This document shows, piece after piece, positions 7,306 through 15,287 of a stretch of DNA of 28,863 nt. Numbering within the stretch: position 1 is the first letter of the stretch; every line of letters starts with the position of its first letter. The position numbers and the translations under genes are program-made. This DNA is from Pseudomonadota bacterium (lineage in GTDB: Bacteria > Pseudomonadota > Alphaproteobacteria > Sphingomonadales > Sphingomonadaceae): positions 1-28,863 of the forward strand of contig JAFAEG010000084.1 of assembly GCA_023424095.1 (NCBI GenBank). Direction: 5' to 3'. The notes beneath the pieces are model-generated. The model did no database searches. It was not told the DNA's origin and worked only from the letters and a program-made list of their open reading frames with translations.

Positions 7306-7836
7306 ATGGTGGATGCAGGGACATTGGTGCGCCTGTCCGCGAGCCGCTGGTTCATGCCTGCGCTGGCGATGGCGCACGAAGGGGGCGGCTTCCGGGTCGC
7401 GGCCCTGCTGCACCGGCTCGGCACCTCGCGATCGATGGTGACGCGGGTGGTAAAGCAGCTGGTCGAGCAGGGCTGGATCGCGGCCAATCCGGGCCACGGC
7501 CATCCGCTTCGGCCGGACTATTTGCTGCACGGCGAAGGCGCAGCAATCGCCGCCTGGTGCGCGGAGATGATGGCGGCGCGGCGGCGGCTTGGTCTGGAGC
7601 CCGCCGACCTCGGCCGCTGGTCGCTGCCGGTGCTGGGCCAGGTCGCGCCGGGCTGGCGGCGCTTCTCGGAACTGGAGCAGGCGCTCGCCCCCGTCAGCCC
7701 GCGCGCTTTGTCGCTGACGCTCAAAAGCCTGATCGGCCAGCGGCTGGTGGCGCGGCGGCTGCAGGAGAGCTTTCCGCCGACCGCAATTTACGGCGCGACC
7801 GGGCGGGGCTCATTGCTGGCGGAGGCGCTGGGCTGA
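7306..7836 (+). CDS. Tandem winged-helix regulator, HxlR/MarR type
   Basis: The 176-residue protein appears to hold two winged-helix DNA-binding units. The first (about 10-80) has ALLHRLGTSRSMVTRVVKQL then VEQGWIAANPG, a MarR/HxlR-like helix-turn-helix and wing. The second (about 103-176) follows the HxlR pattern closely: RWSLPVLGQVAPGWRRFSEL, then SPRALSLTLKSLIGQRLVARR, a wing, and YGATGRGSLLAEAL. HxlR proteins often sense reactive electrophiles or oxidants through Cys; only one Cys, in AAWCAEMM, is seen. No Shine-Dalgarno precedes the ATG. The predicted promoter would start transcription almost at the ATG, so the message may be leaderless. The divergent VOC gene is the likely target. GTG at 7309 is an alternative start. 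Confidence 0.85.
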   Translation: MVDAGTLVRLSASRWFMPALAMAHEGGGFRVAALLHRLGTSRSMVTRVVKQLVEQGWIAANPGHGHPLRPDYLLHGEGAAIAAWCAEMMAARRRLGLEPADLGRWSLPVLGQVAPGWRRFSELEQALAPVSPRALSLTLKSLIGQRLVARRLQESFPPTAIYGATGRGSLLAEALG

Positions 7837-7924
7837 ACGATTGGCGGCAGAATGGACCTGTCCTGTCCCTGCCCCGTCCAGCCTGTGATAGCATCTGCCG
7901 CGAGTCGCCCAGGGGAGAGCGGTC

Positions 7925-9451
7925 ATGGCGCATCTGTTCGTCGACCTGCCGGCCGGTAACGAACCCGTCTATCTGTTCGACGCGGCGGGCAAGAAATACC
8001 GCCAGGTGCTGTGGGGCGACTGGCTGGAGGTCGACCCCGCCGACGACGGCGTTTCGCAGATGGTCCCGGTGCGCTGGTCGTGGACCGATCCGGACCCGGC
8101 CAAGCGCAAGCTGCTGACCATCGAACGCCGCTTCACCGCCGCCACCCGCCCGCTGGAGATCATCTTCGTCGATGTCGGCCAGGGCGATGGTTCGGTGCTG
8201 ATCACGCCGGAGCGCGACGCCAATGAACGGATCATCGTGATCGACGCCGGGGAAGGCGATCATATGTGCGACTTCCTCACCGGCCGGTTCCAATCCTACC
8301 GGAAGAAATCGAACTTCTCAGCAGCGGTGATCACCCATCCCGACAAGGATCATTATTACGGCTTCAAGAAGATTTTCGAGAGCAAGGCGATCACCTTCGA
8401 CATGCTCTATCATAGCGGCCTGGTCGAACGGCCCGGCGGCGCGAAGTGGGAGTTCGTCGGTAGGAAGGTGAAGGACCCGGCGAGCGGCGACAGCTTCGTC
8501 GAGGATCTGATGCTGACCGATGCGGGCATGCGCGCCGCCTTCGATCCGGCCGTCGCGGGGGCGGGCGAATTCACCGCGACGATCCGCGCCGGGATCGCCA
8601 ACAATGCGATCAAGACGTTCGAAATCCTGTCCACCCAGCATGGCAGACAGGAAGGCGGCAAGGCCTGGATGCCGGGCTTCGCGCCGTCGGACAATCGTGG
8701 CTATTCGATCGAGATCCTGGGTCCGTGGATGGAGCGGAACGCTGCGGACGAGCCGCGCCTGCGCGTGCTCGGCAGCTATGGCGAGACCAAGAACGGCCAT
8801 TCCGTCCTGCTCCGCCTGAACTACAAGAATTTCCGCGTCCTGTTCGGCGGCGATTTGAACCTGCGCGCCGAGAAATTCCTGCTGACCCGCTATGCCGGAC
8901 TGAAGGACTGGCCGCCGCTGGAAGACCGCCAGACCATGGTCGACGCGGCCCGTCCCCATTTCCGCGCCGAGATCATGAAGGTCTGCCACCACGGCTCGTC
9001 CGACGTGACCGACGAGTTTCTTGAGGCCGTCAGCCCGTCCGCCTTCGTCATCTCGTCCGGCGACGAGGAGGGCCATGTCCATCCGCGGCCTGATCTGCTC
9101 GGCCGGCTCGGCAAGAAAGGCCGGGGCAGTTCACCGGTCCTGCTGTCGACCGAATTGCAGCGCTCCACCCGCGACCGGGAGGATGCCAAGCGCGTCGACA
9201 AACTCACCAAGGCGGTCAGAGCGCTGCGCAAGACTCCGACCGACGAGGGCCGGGACGCGATCATCGCGGAGATCGAGGCGCTGGGCGGCAGCAATGTCGA
9301 TGTCGATGGCGCGATCTACGTGAAGACCGATGGCGACCGGCTGATCGCCGCCTTCAAGAAGGAGACGGGCTCGGCGACCGACAAATGGTTCTGGTTCAGC
9401 TATCTGGTCCGCGACGGGCGGCTGATCCGCGACGGCGAGACCGCCGAATAG
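7925..9451 (+). CDS. Stand-alone ComEC/Rec2-like metallo-beta-lactamase-fold hydrolase
   Basis: The 508-residue protein has no signal peptide or membrane segment, so it is likely cytoplasmic. Residues 77-390 form a metallo-beta-lactamase fold of the ComEC type: VDVGQGDGSVLI (82-93), metal ligands in THPDKDH (137-143), GHSVLLRL (291-298), FGGDLN (307-312), KVCHHGSSD (352-360) and ISSGDEEGHVHPR (376-388). The ComEC channel and OB domains are absent. Residues 13-37 (PVYLFDAAGKKYRQVLWGDW) look like an SH3-type strand pattern. A 130-residue insertion sits between the metal motif and GHS, and a charged helical tail (410-455) precedes a small beta domain. ComEC domains of this kind are thought to be nucleases; the substrate here is unknown. 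GGGGAGAG precedes the ATG. It follows the regulator by 88 bases and converges on zapE. Confidence 0.85.
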   Translation: MAHLFVDLPAGNEPVYLFDAAGKKYRQVLWGDWLEVDPADDGVSQMVPVRWSWTDPDPAKRKLLTIERRFTAATRPLEIIFVDVGQGDGSVLITPERDANERIIVIDAGEGDHMCDFLTGRFQSYRKKSNFSAAVITHPDKDHYYGFKKIFESKAITFDMLYHSGLVERPGGAKWEFVGRKVKDPASGDSFVEDLMLTDAGMRAAFDPAVAGAGEFTATIRAGIANNAIKTFEILSTQHGRQEGGKAWMPGFAPSDNRGYSIEILGPWMERNAADEPRLRVLGSYGETKNGHSVLLRLNYKNFRVLFGGDLNLRAEKFLLTRYAGLKDWPPLEDRQTMVDAARPHFRAEIMKVCHHGSSDVTDEFLEAVSPSAFVISSGDEEGHVHPRPDLLGRLGKKGRGSSPVLLSTELQRSTRDREDAKRVDKLTKAVRALRKTPTDEGRDAIIAEIEALGGSNVDVDGAIYVKTDGDRLIAAFKKETGSATDKWFWFSYLVRDGRLIRDGETAE

Positions 9452-9457
9452 CTGCGC

Positions 9458-10570
9458 TCAGTCTTCGCCGTGGCCGGCGGCGAGATAATCGGCACTCTGC
9501 ATTTCCATCAGGCGGCTGGCGGTGCGTTCGAATTCGAAGGCGCCGTCGCCGCTGAGATAGAGGCCGTCCGGCTGCGCATCGGCGGCGGCGAGCAGTTTCA
9601 CCTTATGCTCGTACAAGGCGTCGATCAGGGTGACGAAGCGTGCCGCCTCATTGCGGTTTTCCGGGCCGAGGATCGGGATTCCGACCAGGATGATGGTGTG
9701 GAAATTGCGGGCGATGGCGAGGTAATCGGCCGCGCCGCGCGCTTCGCCGCAGAGCTTCTTGAAGGAAAAGACGGCGACGCCCTTCAGCGCCTTGGGCACG
9801 CGCAGGGTGCGGCCACCGGGCACGGGCAGATCGAGCACGGGCACGTGGGCGGCGTCCTCGACCGGATAGTCGGTCAGCCGGAAGAAGGCCTCGCGCAGCG
9901 CCTCGGTCGCCGCCGGGCCGTTGGGGACGTGCCAGACCGGCAGGCCGGCCAGCCGCTCGAGCCGGTAATCGACCGGGCCGTTCAGCGAAATGACCTCCAG
10001 CCGCTCCTTGATGAGCGCGATGAAGGGCAAAAAAAGCTCCCGGTTGAGGCCATGCTTGTAGAGATCGTCGGGCGGCCGGTTGGAGGTGGTGATCACCGTC
10101 ACGCCGTGGTCGAGCAGATGGCTGAACAGGCGCGAGAGGATCATCGCGTCGGCGGTGTTGTTGATCACCATCTCGTCGAAGCAGAGCAATATCGCTTCGG
10201 CGGCGAGCGCGGCGGCGACCGGGGGAACGGGATCGCCGCTCTCCTTGGTCCGCTCGACGCGCAGCCGCTCGTGCACGTCCATCATGAATTCGTGGAAATG
10301 GATGCGGCGCTTGGGGCCGAAATCGATCTGGTCGAAGGCCAGGTCCATCAGCATCGATTTGCCGCGTCCCACGCCGCCCCACATGTAGACGCCCTTCGGC
10401 GCCTCCGCCTTCGCCCCCATCAGCCGCGAGAAGAACCCGCCTTTCGGAGCGCCGCGTTCCAGCTTCAGCTGCAAGGCCGCGAGCTGCGCCACGGCCGTCT
10501 GCTGATCGGGATCGGGCCGCAATTCGCCGGCCGCGACCAGTTCCGCATAACGCTGCTCGATCGGACTCAC
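9458..10570 (-). CDS. zapE: Cell division ATPase ZapE (AFG1/YhcM family)
   Basis: ZapE is a P-loop ATPase that in E. coli interacts with FtsZ at the division ring; the related AFG1 acts in mitochondrial protein quality control. The 370-residue length fits. The N-terminal helix has RYAELVAAGELRPDPDQQTA, Walker A is GGVGRGKS (65-72), and Walker B is ILLCFDEM (127-134). Sensor-like ITTSNRPPDDLYKHGLNRE follows, and the C-terminal end has FERTASRLMEMQS. The residue after the DE pair is Met, where many homologues read FDEF. The start is GTG, and its GTGA overlaps the stop of the thioesterase gene by 4 bases, so translation is probably coupled; GGTGGA lies just upstream. Convergent with the metallo-hydrolase gene, with a 6-base gap and no visible terminator. 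Confidence 0.93.
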   Translation of the reverse strand: MSPIEQRYAELVAAGELRPDPDQQTAVAQLAALQLKLERGAPKGGFFSRLMGAKAEAPKGVYMWGGVGRGKSMLMDLAFDQIDFGPKRRIHFHEFMMDVHERLRVERTKESGDPVPPVAAALAAEAILLCFDEMVINNTADAMILSRLFSHLLDHGVTVITTSNRPPDDLYKHGLNRELFLPFIALIKERLEVISLNGPVDYRLERLAGLPVWHVPNGPAATEALREAFFRLTDYPVEDAAHVPVLDLPVPGGRTLRVPKALKGVAVFSFKKLCGEARGAADYLAIARNFHTIILVGIPILGPENRNEAARFVTLIDALYEHKVKLLAAADAQPDGLYLSGDGAFEFERTASRLMEMQSADYLAAGHGED

Positions 10571-11016
10571 TCCACCAGTTTCCGCAGCGTGCCGTTGAAG
10601 GTCGCGACCAGTTCCTCATTCTGCAGCACCCGGCCGCGCAGGAAGGCCAGCCGGCCGGTCTCGCGCAGCAGTTCGACTTCGGCATCCAGAGGCGCGCCGA
10701 TCTGGCCCGGGCTCAGGAACTGGACGGAGCAATCGAGCGTCACCGCCTGCGCGACATTGGCCCCGGCCGCGACTCCGCCGGCGAACAGGGCCATGTCGAT
10801 GAAGGTCATGGTCGCGCCGCCATGGACATAGCCGCCGAGATTGGAATGGCGCTCGTCCGGGAACATCCGGCACCAGCCGCGACCATCCTCGCCCTGCCGG
10901 ACCAGGAAGGTGCCGAGCGTCGCGCCATAGCGGTCCGGGCCCTCGACGTCCTGCGCGAGCCAGCCGGGATGATCGGGATGTGGGTTCTGACGGATCAGCG
11001 GGTGGAGCTTCATCAT
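10567..11016 (-). CDS. PaaI-type hotdog-fold acyl-CoA thioesterase
   Basis: The 149-residue protein has the single hotdog domain of the PaaI/YbgC class, hydrolysing acyl- or aryl-CoA thioesters. The key stretch is ERHSNLGGYVHGGATMTFID (H57, N59, HGG at 65-67, D74), matching the HxNxxGxxHGG...D pattern of PaaI enzymes, where Asn and Asp act in catalysis. VTLDCSVQFLSPGQIGAPL forms the central strand. Two ATGs (11016 and 11013) are possible. The Shine-Dalgarno GGGAGGG just upstream lies in the 3' arm of a perfect 9-bp hairpin, so initiation may be limited until the hairpin is opened. It lies between sdhB and zapE on one strand and overlaps zapE by 4 bases. The real substrate is unknown. Confidence 0.88.
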   Translation of the reverse strand: MMKLHPLIRQNPHPDHPGWLAQDVEGPDRYGATLGTFLVRQGEDGRGWCRMFPDERHSNLGGYVHGGATMTFIDMALFAGGVAAGANVAQAVTLDCSVQFLSPGQIGAPLDAEVELLRETGRLAFLRGRVLQNEELVATFNGTLRKLVE

Positions 11017-11017
11017 T

Positions 11018-11038
11018 CCCTCCCGCCCCGCGGGAGGG
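11018..11038 (-). promoter_or_regulatory. 9-bp hairpin covering the thioesterase ribosome binding site
   Basis: CCCTCCCGC (11018-11026) and GCGGGAGGG (11030-11038) pair perfectly around CCC. In the minus-strand message the 3' arm holds the GGGAGGG Shine-Dalgarno just before the start codons. The T-tract lies before the hairpin, not after it, so it is not a standard terminator for sdhB. Palindromes with CCCTCCCGC arms also recur as repeats in alphaproteobacteria, so it could be a dispersed repeat. Confidence 0.55.
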
Positions 11039-11044
11039 AAAAAG

Positions 11045-11827
11045 TCAAACCGCGCGTTCCATCATCAATTTCTTGGTCTCGGCGATCGCCTTGGCGGGGT
11101 TGAGGCCCTTGGGGCAGACGTTCGAGCAGTTCATGATCGTGTGGCAGCGATAGAGGCGGAACGGGTCCTCGAGCTGGTCCAGGCGCTCGCCGGTCATCTC
11201 GTCGCGGCTGTCGGCGAGGAAGCGATAGGCCTGGAGCAGGATGGCCGGCCCCAGGAACTTGTCGGCATTCCACCAATAAGACGGGCACGACGTCGAACAG
11301 CAGGCGCACAATATGCACTCGTACAGCCCGTCCAGCTTGGCGCGATCCTCCGGCGATTGCAGGCGCTCCTTGCCCGAAGGCGTGGGCGTCTTGGTCTTCA
11401 GCCACGGCTCGATCGACGCATATTGCGCGTAGAAATGGGTGAAGTCCGGCACGAGGTCCTTCACCACTTCCATGTGCGGCAGCGGCGTGATCCGCACCTC
11501 GCCCTTCAGATCCTCGATCGAGGTCGTGCAGGCGAGACCGTTCTTGCCGTTCATGTTCATCGAGCAGGAACCGCAGATGCCCTCGCGGCAGGAGCGGCGG
11601 AAGGTCAGCGTCGGGTCCTGCTCCGACTTGATCTTGATCAGCGCGTCCAGGACCATCGGCCCGGTCTGCTCGAGGTCGATCTCATAGGTGTCGTAGCGCG
11701 GATTCTCGCCGCTATCAGGATCGTAGCGATAGATTTTGAATTTCTTCGGCTTGGCCGCGGCCTCCGGGGCGGCATGGGCCTGCCCCTTCTTGATCTTGCT
11801 GTTCTTGGGCAGGAAGAATTCAGCCAC
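11045..11827 (-). CDS. sdhB: Succinate dehydrogenase iron-sulfur subunit
   Basis: SdhB carries electrons from the flavin of SdhA to ubiquinone in complex II, on the cytoplasmic face of the inner membrane. With the start chosen the product is 260 residues, typical for alphaproteobacteria. The 2Fe-2S ligands are C80, C85, C88 (SCREGICGSC) and C100. The 4Fe-4S and 3Fe-4S ligands lie in CILCACCSTSCP (C171, C174, C177, C181) and CHTIMNCSNVCPKG (C228, C234, C238). All cluster ligands are present. I chose the GTG at 11827 (MAEFFLPKNSKI) because no ATG gives a sensible start; the longer frame to 11920 reads into non-coding sequence. sdhC, sdhD and sdhA are not adjacent; creD lies upstream by 52 bases. 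Confidence 0.95.
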   Translation of the reverse strand: MAEFFLPKNSKIKKGQAHAAPEAAAKPKKFKIYRYDPDSGENPRYDTYEIDLEQTGPMVLDALIKIKSEQDPTLTFRRSCREGICGSCSMNMNGKNGLACTTSIEDLKGEVRITPLPHMEVVKDLVPDFTHFYAQYASIEPWLKTKTPTPSGKERLQSPEDRAKLDGLYECILCACCSTSCPSYWWNADKFLGPAILLQAYRFLADSRDEMTGERLDQLEDPFRLYRCHTIMNCSNVCPKGLNPAKAIAETKKLMMERAV

Positions 11828-11879
11828 GTCACGGTCCCCGCATTTGTTGCGCCTGCGATAGCGGCAAGGAGGGGCGGGC

Positions 11880-13256
11880 TCAATGGCTTCGCGCCTCTTC
11901 CGCGACCAGCGGGTCATCATCCTCGCCGCCGCCCCAATTGAGGTTGCGGGTGAGGTACATGACGCCGGCCAAAGTGACGAAGAGCAGCAGCGCGCCGATC
12001 AGCAGCGAATAAGCCTCCAGGCTGAGCAGCAGATAGAGCATTGCGTAGAGCGCGCTCATCAGCGCCGCGACCGCGAAGGCGCGCCGCCAGCTCTTCAGCA
12101 CCGAGGCCGAGTAGAAGGTCACCAGGCCGGTGATCGCGCCCGAGGCGAGCAGATAGGCGGGCGCGAAGCCGATCACCTCGGCGAAGGCGAGCAGCAGCAC
12201 GAAGAACAGCACCAGCCCGACCCCGACCAGCAGATATTCCGCCGCATGCACCCGCACCCCGCCGACCACGTCGAACAGCAGCAAGGCCAGGAAGGTGAAG
12301 CCGATGAACAGGAAGCCATATTTCGCCGCCCGCTCGACCTGCGCGTAGAGATCGACCGGCTCGACCAGATCGATCTGCGCGACGGCGATGACGGCGGCGG
12401 GCTCGGATGCGTGCGTGACGGGGACGGCGAGCGGATTGGCCGCCCCAGGCTTCACCAGCGACTCGCCGAGGGCGAGATTGCCGACCCGATAGGTGGCGCG
12501 AAAGCCGTCCCCGCTCACCTCGCGTTCGGCGGGCAGAAAGCGGCCCTGGAACGAGGGGTGGGCCCAGGAGGAGGTGACGGTCCAGCGCGTGTCGCCGCCC
12601 TGCGGGACCAAAGCGAGCGAGCGATTGCCGCGCAGGCTCAGGGAGAAGCGCACGTCGATCGCGCCCGAAGCAAGCGGGGCGGCATCGAGCCAGGCGAAGA
12701 AGCCCTGCCCGGCCTGGCTGGAGCCGTGGCCCGGCTGCAGCCGCAAGGCGGTGCCGTTGACCGAAACCGTCGGGTTGGCCGCGAGGCCGCCGGGCTCGCT
12801 GACGGCAAAGCGCAATTCCGCACGGGCCAGATCGAAGCGGGCGGGATCGAGCCCCTGCCGCGCCGGATCCGCCGGCATCACGAAGCGGGCGCTGCCCTGC
12901 AGATCGGCTTCATAGATGATCGCTTCATAGATGGAGCGCGCCCGCCGCTCGGGGCGCAGATCGGTGTTGAGCTCGACCAGTTCCGGCGCGAGCGTTCGAA
13001 GCTCCCAAGTGTCGGGTGCCGGGGCATCGGCCGAGGGCGTACTGGTGCGATAGGGGATGACCAGCACCGGCCCGGCGACGACCTGCGGCCCGCCCCACCC
13101 TTCCGCGATCGAGCTGGCGGCGATGTCGGATTGCTCCTCGCGGCCATTGATCAGCACCCAGACCGCGATCAGCGGAATGACGAGCGACATGGCGACGGCG
13201 ATCGCAATGACCAGGCGTGCGGTAGGCGACTTTGTGTAGGCGGCAACGGGCTGCAT
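11880..13256 (-). CDS. creD: CreD-family inner membrane protein
   Basis: CreD is an inner membrane protein; in enterobacteria it belongs to the CreBC regulon and affects envelope integrity and colicin or beta-lactam responses. The 458-residue product has one N-terminal membrane segment (about 15-37), a large periplasmic domain, and about six C-terminal segments from 310 on. The first of those carries AAKYGFLFIGFTFLALLLFD, the conserved KYGxLFIxLTF signature. The periplasmic part opens with EGWGGPQVVAGPVLVIPY, also typical. I chose the ATG at 13256 because GGGGAG stands 9 bases before it; the TTG at 13265 would abut that site. No creBC regulators are nearby, so its control differs from E. coli. 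It is followed 52 bases later by sdhB. Confidence 0.9.
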   Translation of the reverse strand: MQPVAAYTKSPTARLVIAIAVAMSLVIPLIAVWVLINGREEQSDIAASSIAEGWGGPQVVAGPVLVIPYRTSTPSADAPAPDTWELRTLAPELVELNTDLRPERRARSIYEAIIYEADLQGSARFVMPADPARQGLDPARFDLARAELRFAVSEPGGLAANPTVSVNGTALRLQPGHGSSQAGQGFFAWLDAAPLASGAIDVRFSLSLRGNRSLALVPQGGDTRWTVTSSWAHPSFQGRFLPAEREVSGDGFRATYRVGNLALGESLVKPGAANPLAVPVTHASEPAAVIAVAQIDLVEPVDLYAQVERAAKYGFLFIGFTFLALLLFDVVGGVRVHAAEYLLVGVGLVLFFVLLLAFAEVIGFAPAYLLASGAITGLVTFYSASVLKSWRRAFAVAALMSALYAMLYLLLSLEAYSLLIGALLLFVTLAGVMYLTRNLNWGGGEDDDPLVAEEARSH

Positions 13257-13377
13257 CGATCCCAACTCCCCTGCGGATGACCCGGGGGAGGTGCCGCATC
13301 ACGCAATGAGCGGCATGAGATCGGGGTGAGGTTTCGCTGAAATCCGCGCCAGGCCGGCCGGCGGTGGATCCGGCGAC

Positions 13378-15210
13378 CTACCTCCGCTGCGCCGCGATCC
13401 AGGCGTCGATCTTGGCCTCGAGCACCACCAGGGGCAAAGCGCCGGTGTTCAGCACCTGATCGTGGAAGGCGCGGATGTCGAAGCGCGAACCAAGCGCCGC
13501 CTCCGCGCGGGCGCGCAGCTCCAATATCTTCAGCTGGCCGACCTTGTAGGCAAGCGCCTGGCCCGGGATGGCGATGTAGCGCTCGACCTCGGCGGTGATG
13601 TCCGTCTCGGGAAGCCCCGAATTGTCGAGCATATACTGGATCGCGCGCTCGCGGGTCCAACCCTGGGCATGGATGCCGGTGTCAACGACCAGCCGCATGG
13701 CGCGCAGCATCTCGTCATTCAGGCCGCCGAAGCGCTGATAGGGATCGGTCTCCATGCCGAGCTCGTCCCAGAGCGTCTCGGCATAAAGCGCCCAGCCTTC
13801 GACATAAGCGGTGTTGCCGCCGAAGCGCATGAAGTTGGGCAAAGCCTCATTCTCGGCCGCCAGCATGATCTGGAAGTGATGGCCCGGCGCGCCCTCGTGC
13901 AGATAGAGCGTCTCCATCCCCCAAGTCGGCCGCGACGGCAGATCGTAGGCGTTGAAATAGAAGACGCCCGGGCGCGAGCCGTCGGCCGAGCCGTCCATGT
14001 AGGAGCCGGCCGCATCGGTCCGCTCGCGGAACGCCTCGACCTCGCGGATTTCCAGGCGGCTGCGCGGGATGTTGCTGAAGAACTGGCCGATGCGCTGGTC
14101 GACCGTGCGGCCGATCGCATAATAGCCGTCACGCAGCGCCTCGCGGCTGGCCGGGGTGAATTGCGGCGCGGTGCGCAGATGCTCGAAGAATTGCTTCAGC
14201 GTGCCGGTGAAGCCGACGCGGGTCTTGATCGCCTCCATCTCCGAACGGATGCGGGCGACTTCGGAGAGGCCGAGGTCGTGCAGCGCCTGCGCTTCCAGCG
14301 GCAGCGTCGTATTTTCCTCTATCAGGCGGCGGTAGAGCCGCTCGCCGCCCTGCATGTGGACCAGGCCGGCGCCTTCGCGGGCACGCGGCAGATATTCTTC
14401 CGCCAGGAAGGTGCGCAGGCGGCCATAGGCCGGCGCGATCTCGTCGCGCCACGCCGCCTCGTGGGCCGAGCGCAGCCGGGCCCGCTCGCTCTCCGGCACG
14501 CCTTCCGGGAAATTCTGGACGGGTGAGAGGAAGACATTCGCTTCCGGCGCCGCATTGATCAGATTGCCGAGCTGCTCGATCATGTTGCGGGTGGTCAGCT
14601 TGGTATCGACCACGCCGGAGGCCAGGCCTTCGCGGAAGCGGCCGATGATCCGATCGATGACCGCGCCGAACTGGCTGTGGCGGGACAGATTGTCCTCATA
14701 ATCGTCGACGTTGCGGAACGGCGCGATGCTGCGCCCCGAGGCGAGCACCGCATAGAAGCTGTGCACGCCGCCGAAATGGTTGACCGGACGGACCTGGGTG
14801 AGCGCGAGCAGATCCGGCGCGAGGCTCGCAAGGTCCTGCTCGCGGGTATATTTGAACACGTCATAAGCGAGCTTGTCGGTCTCGTTCAGCGCATTGCGGT
14901 CAATCGCCCGAAGCGCCGCGAGCTCGCCCTCGGCCGCGCTTTTCTCGGCGGCGGTCATCTCGTCGGTGAAATAATTGCCGAGCTGATCGGCGCGACTGTA
15001 ATCGCCGCGGCCCAGTGCGGCGATCGGATTGCGTTGCAGCATCGCCGCATCGCTGGCCGCGAACAGAGCGCGCAGGCGCTCGCCCGGACTGCCCTGCGCC
15101 GGTGCGGGCGTCGCCACCGGAGCGGTCGTCGCCGGCTCCTGCCCTGCCGAAGCGGTCGCGCAGGCGCTGACGCCGAGCAGGAGAAAGGCGATCAGGGGCA
15201 AACGGGTCAT
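13378..15210 (-). CDS. DUF885-family lipoprotein metallopeptidase-like protein
   Basis: DUF885 proteins resemble zinc metallopeptidases and are mostly exported. The 610-residue product has a lipoprotein signal peptide ending VSAC (Cys17), then an Ala/Pro/Thr linker. The conserved catalytic-type motif LYLHEGAPGHHFQI is present (H438, E439, H444, H445), followed by the second conserved block EGWALYAETLWDELG (E471). HEGxPGHH differs from plain HExxH but is normal for this family. The C-terminal region (GQALAYKVGQLKILELRARA) is also typical. I chose the ATG at 15210 because AAGGAAG precedes it and the signal peptide then starts properly; the longer frame to 15291 adds non-signal sequence. The substrate is unknown; a role in periplasmic peptide breakdown is inferred. 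Confidence 0.92.
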   Translation of the reverse strand: MTRLPLIAFLLLGVSACATASAGQEPATTAPVATPAPAQGSPGERLRALFAASDAAMLQRNPIAALGRGDYSRADQLGNYFTDEMTAAEKSAAEGELAALRAIDRNALNETDKLAYDVFKYTREQDLASLAPDLLALTQVRPVNHFGGVHSFYAVLASGRSIAPFRNVDDYEDNLSRHSQFGAVIDRIIGRFREGLASGVVDTKLTTRNMIEQLGNLINAAPEANVFLSPVQNFPEGVPESERARLRSAHEAAWRDEIAPAYGRLRTFLAEEYLPRAREGAGLVHMQGGERLYRRLIEENTTLPLEAQALHDLGLSEVARIRSEMEAIKTRVGFTGTLKQFFEHLRTAPQFTPASREALRDGYYAIGRTVDQRIGQFFSNIPRSRLEIREVEAFRERTDAAGSYMDGSADGSRPGVFYFNAYDLPSRPTWGMETLYLHEGAPGHHFQIMLAAENEALPNFMRFGGNTAYVEGWALYAETLWDELGMETDPYQRFGGLNDEMLRAMRLVVDTGIHAQGWTRERAIQYMLDNSGLPETDITAEVERYIAIPGQALAYKVGQLKILELRARAEAALGSRFDIRAFHDQVLNTGALPLVVLEAKIDAWIAAQRR

Positions 15211-15287
15211 GGAGCTTCCTTCGGACGCGGGCGGCGGGTGAAACGTGCTGTAGCCGCGACGGCCGGAAAGGGAAACGAAGCCTTCGC

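Noticed and set aside
11018..11043. Terminator for sdhB
   Set aside because: On the coding strand the T-run precedes the hairpin instead of following it, so it does not fit a rho-independent terminator.
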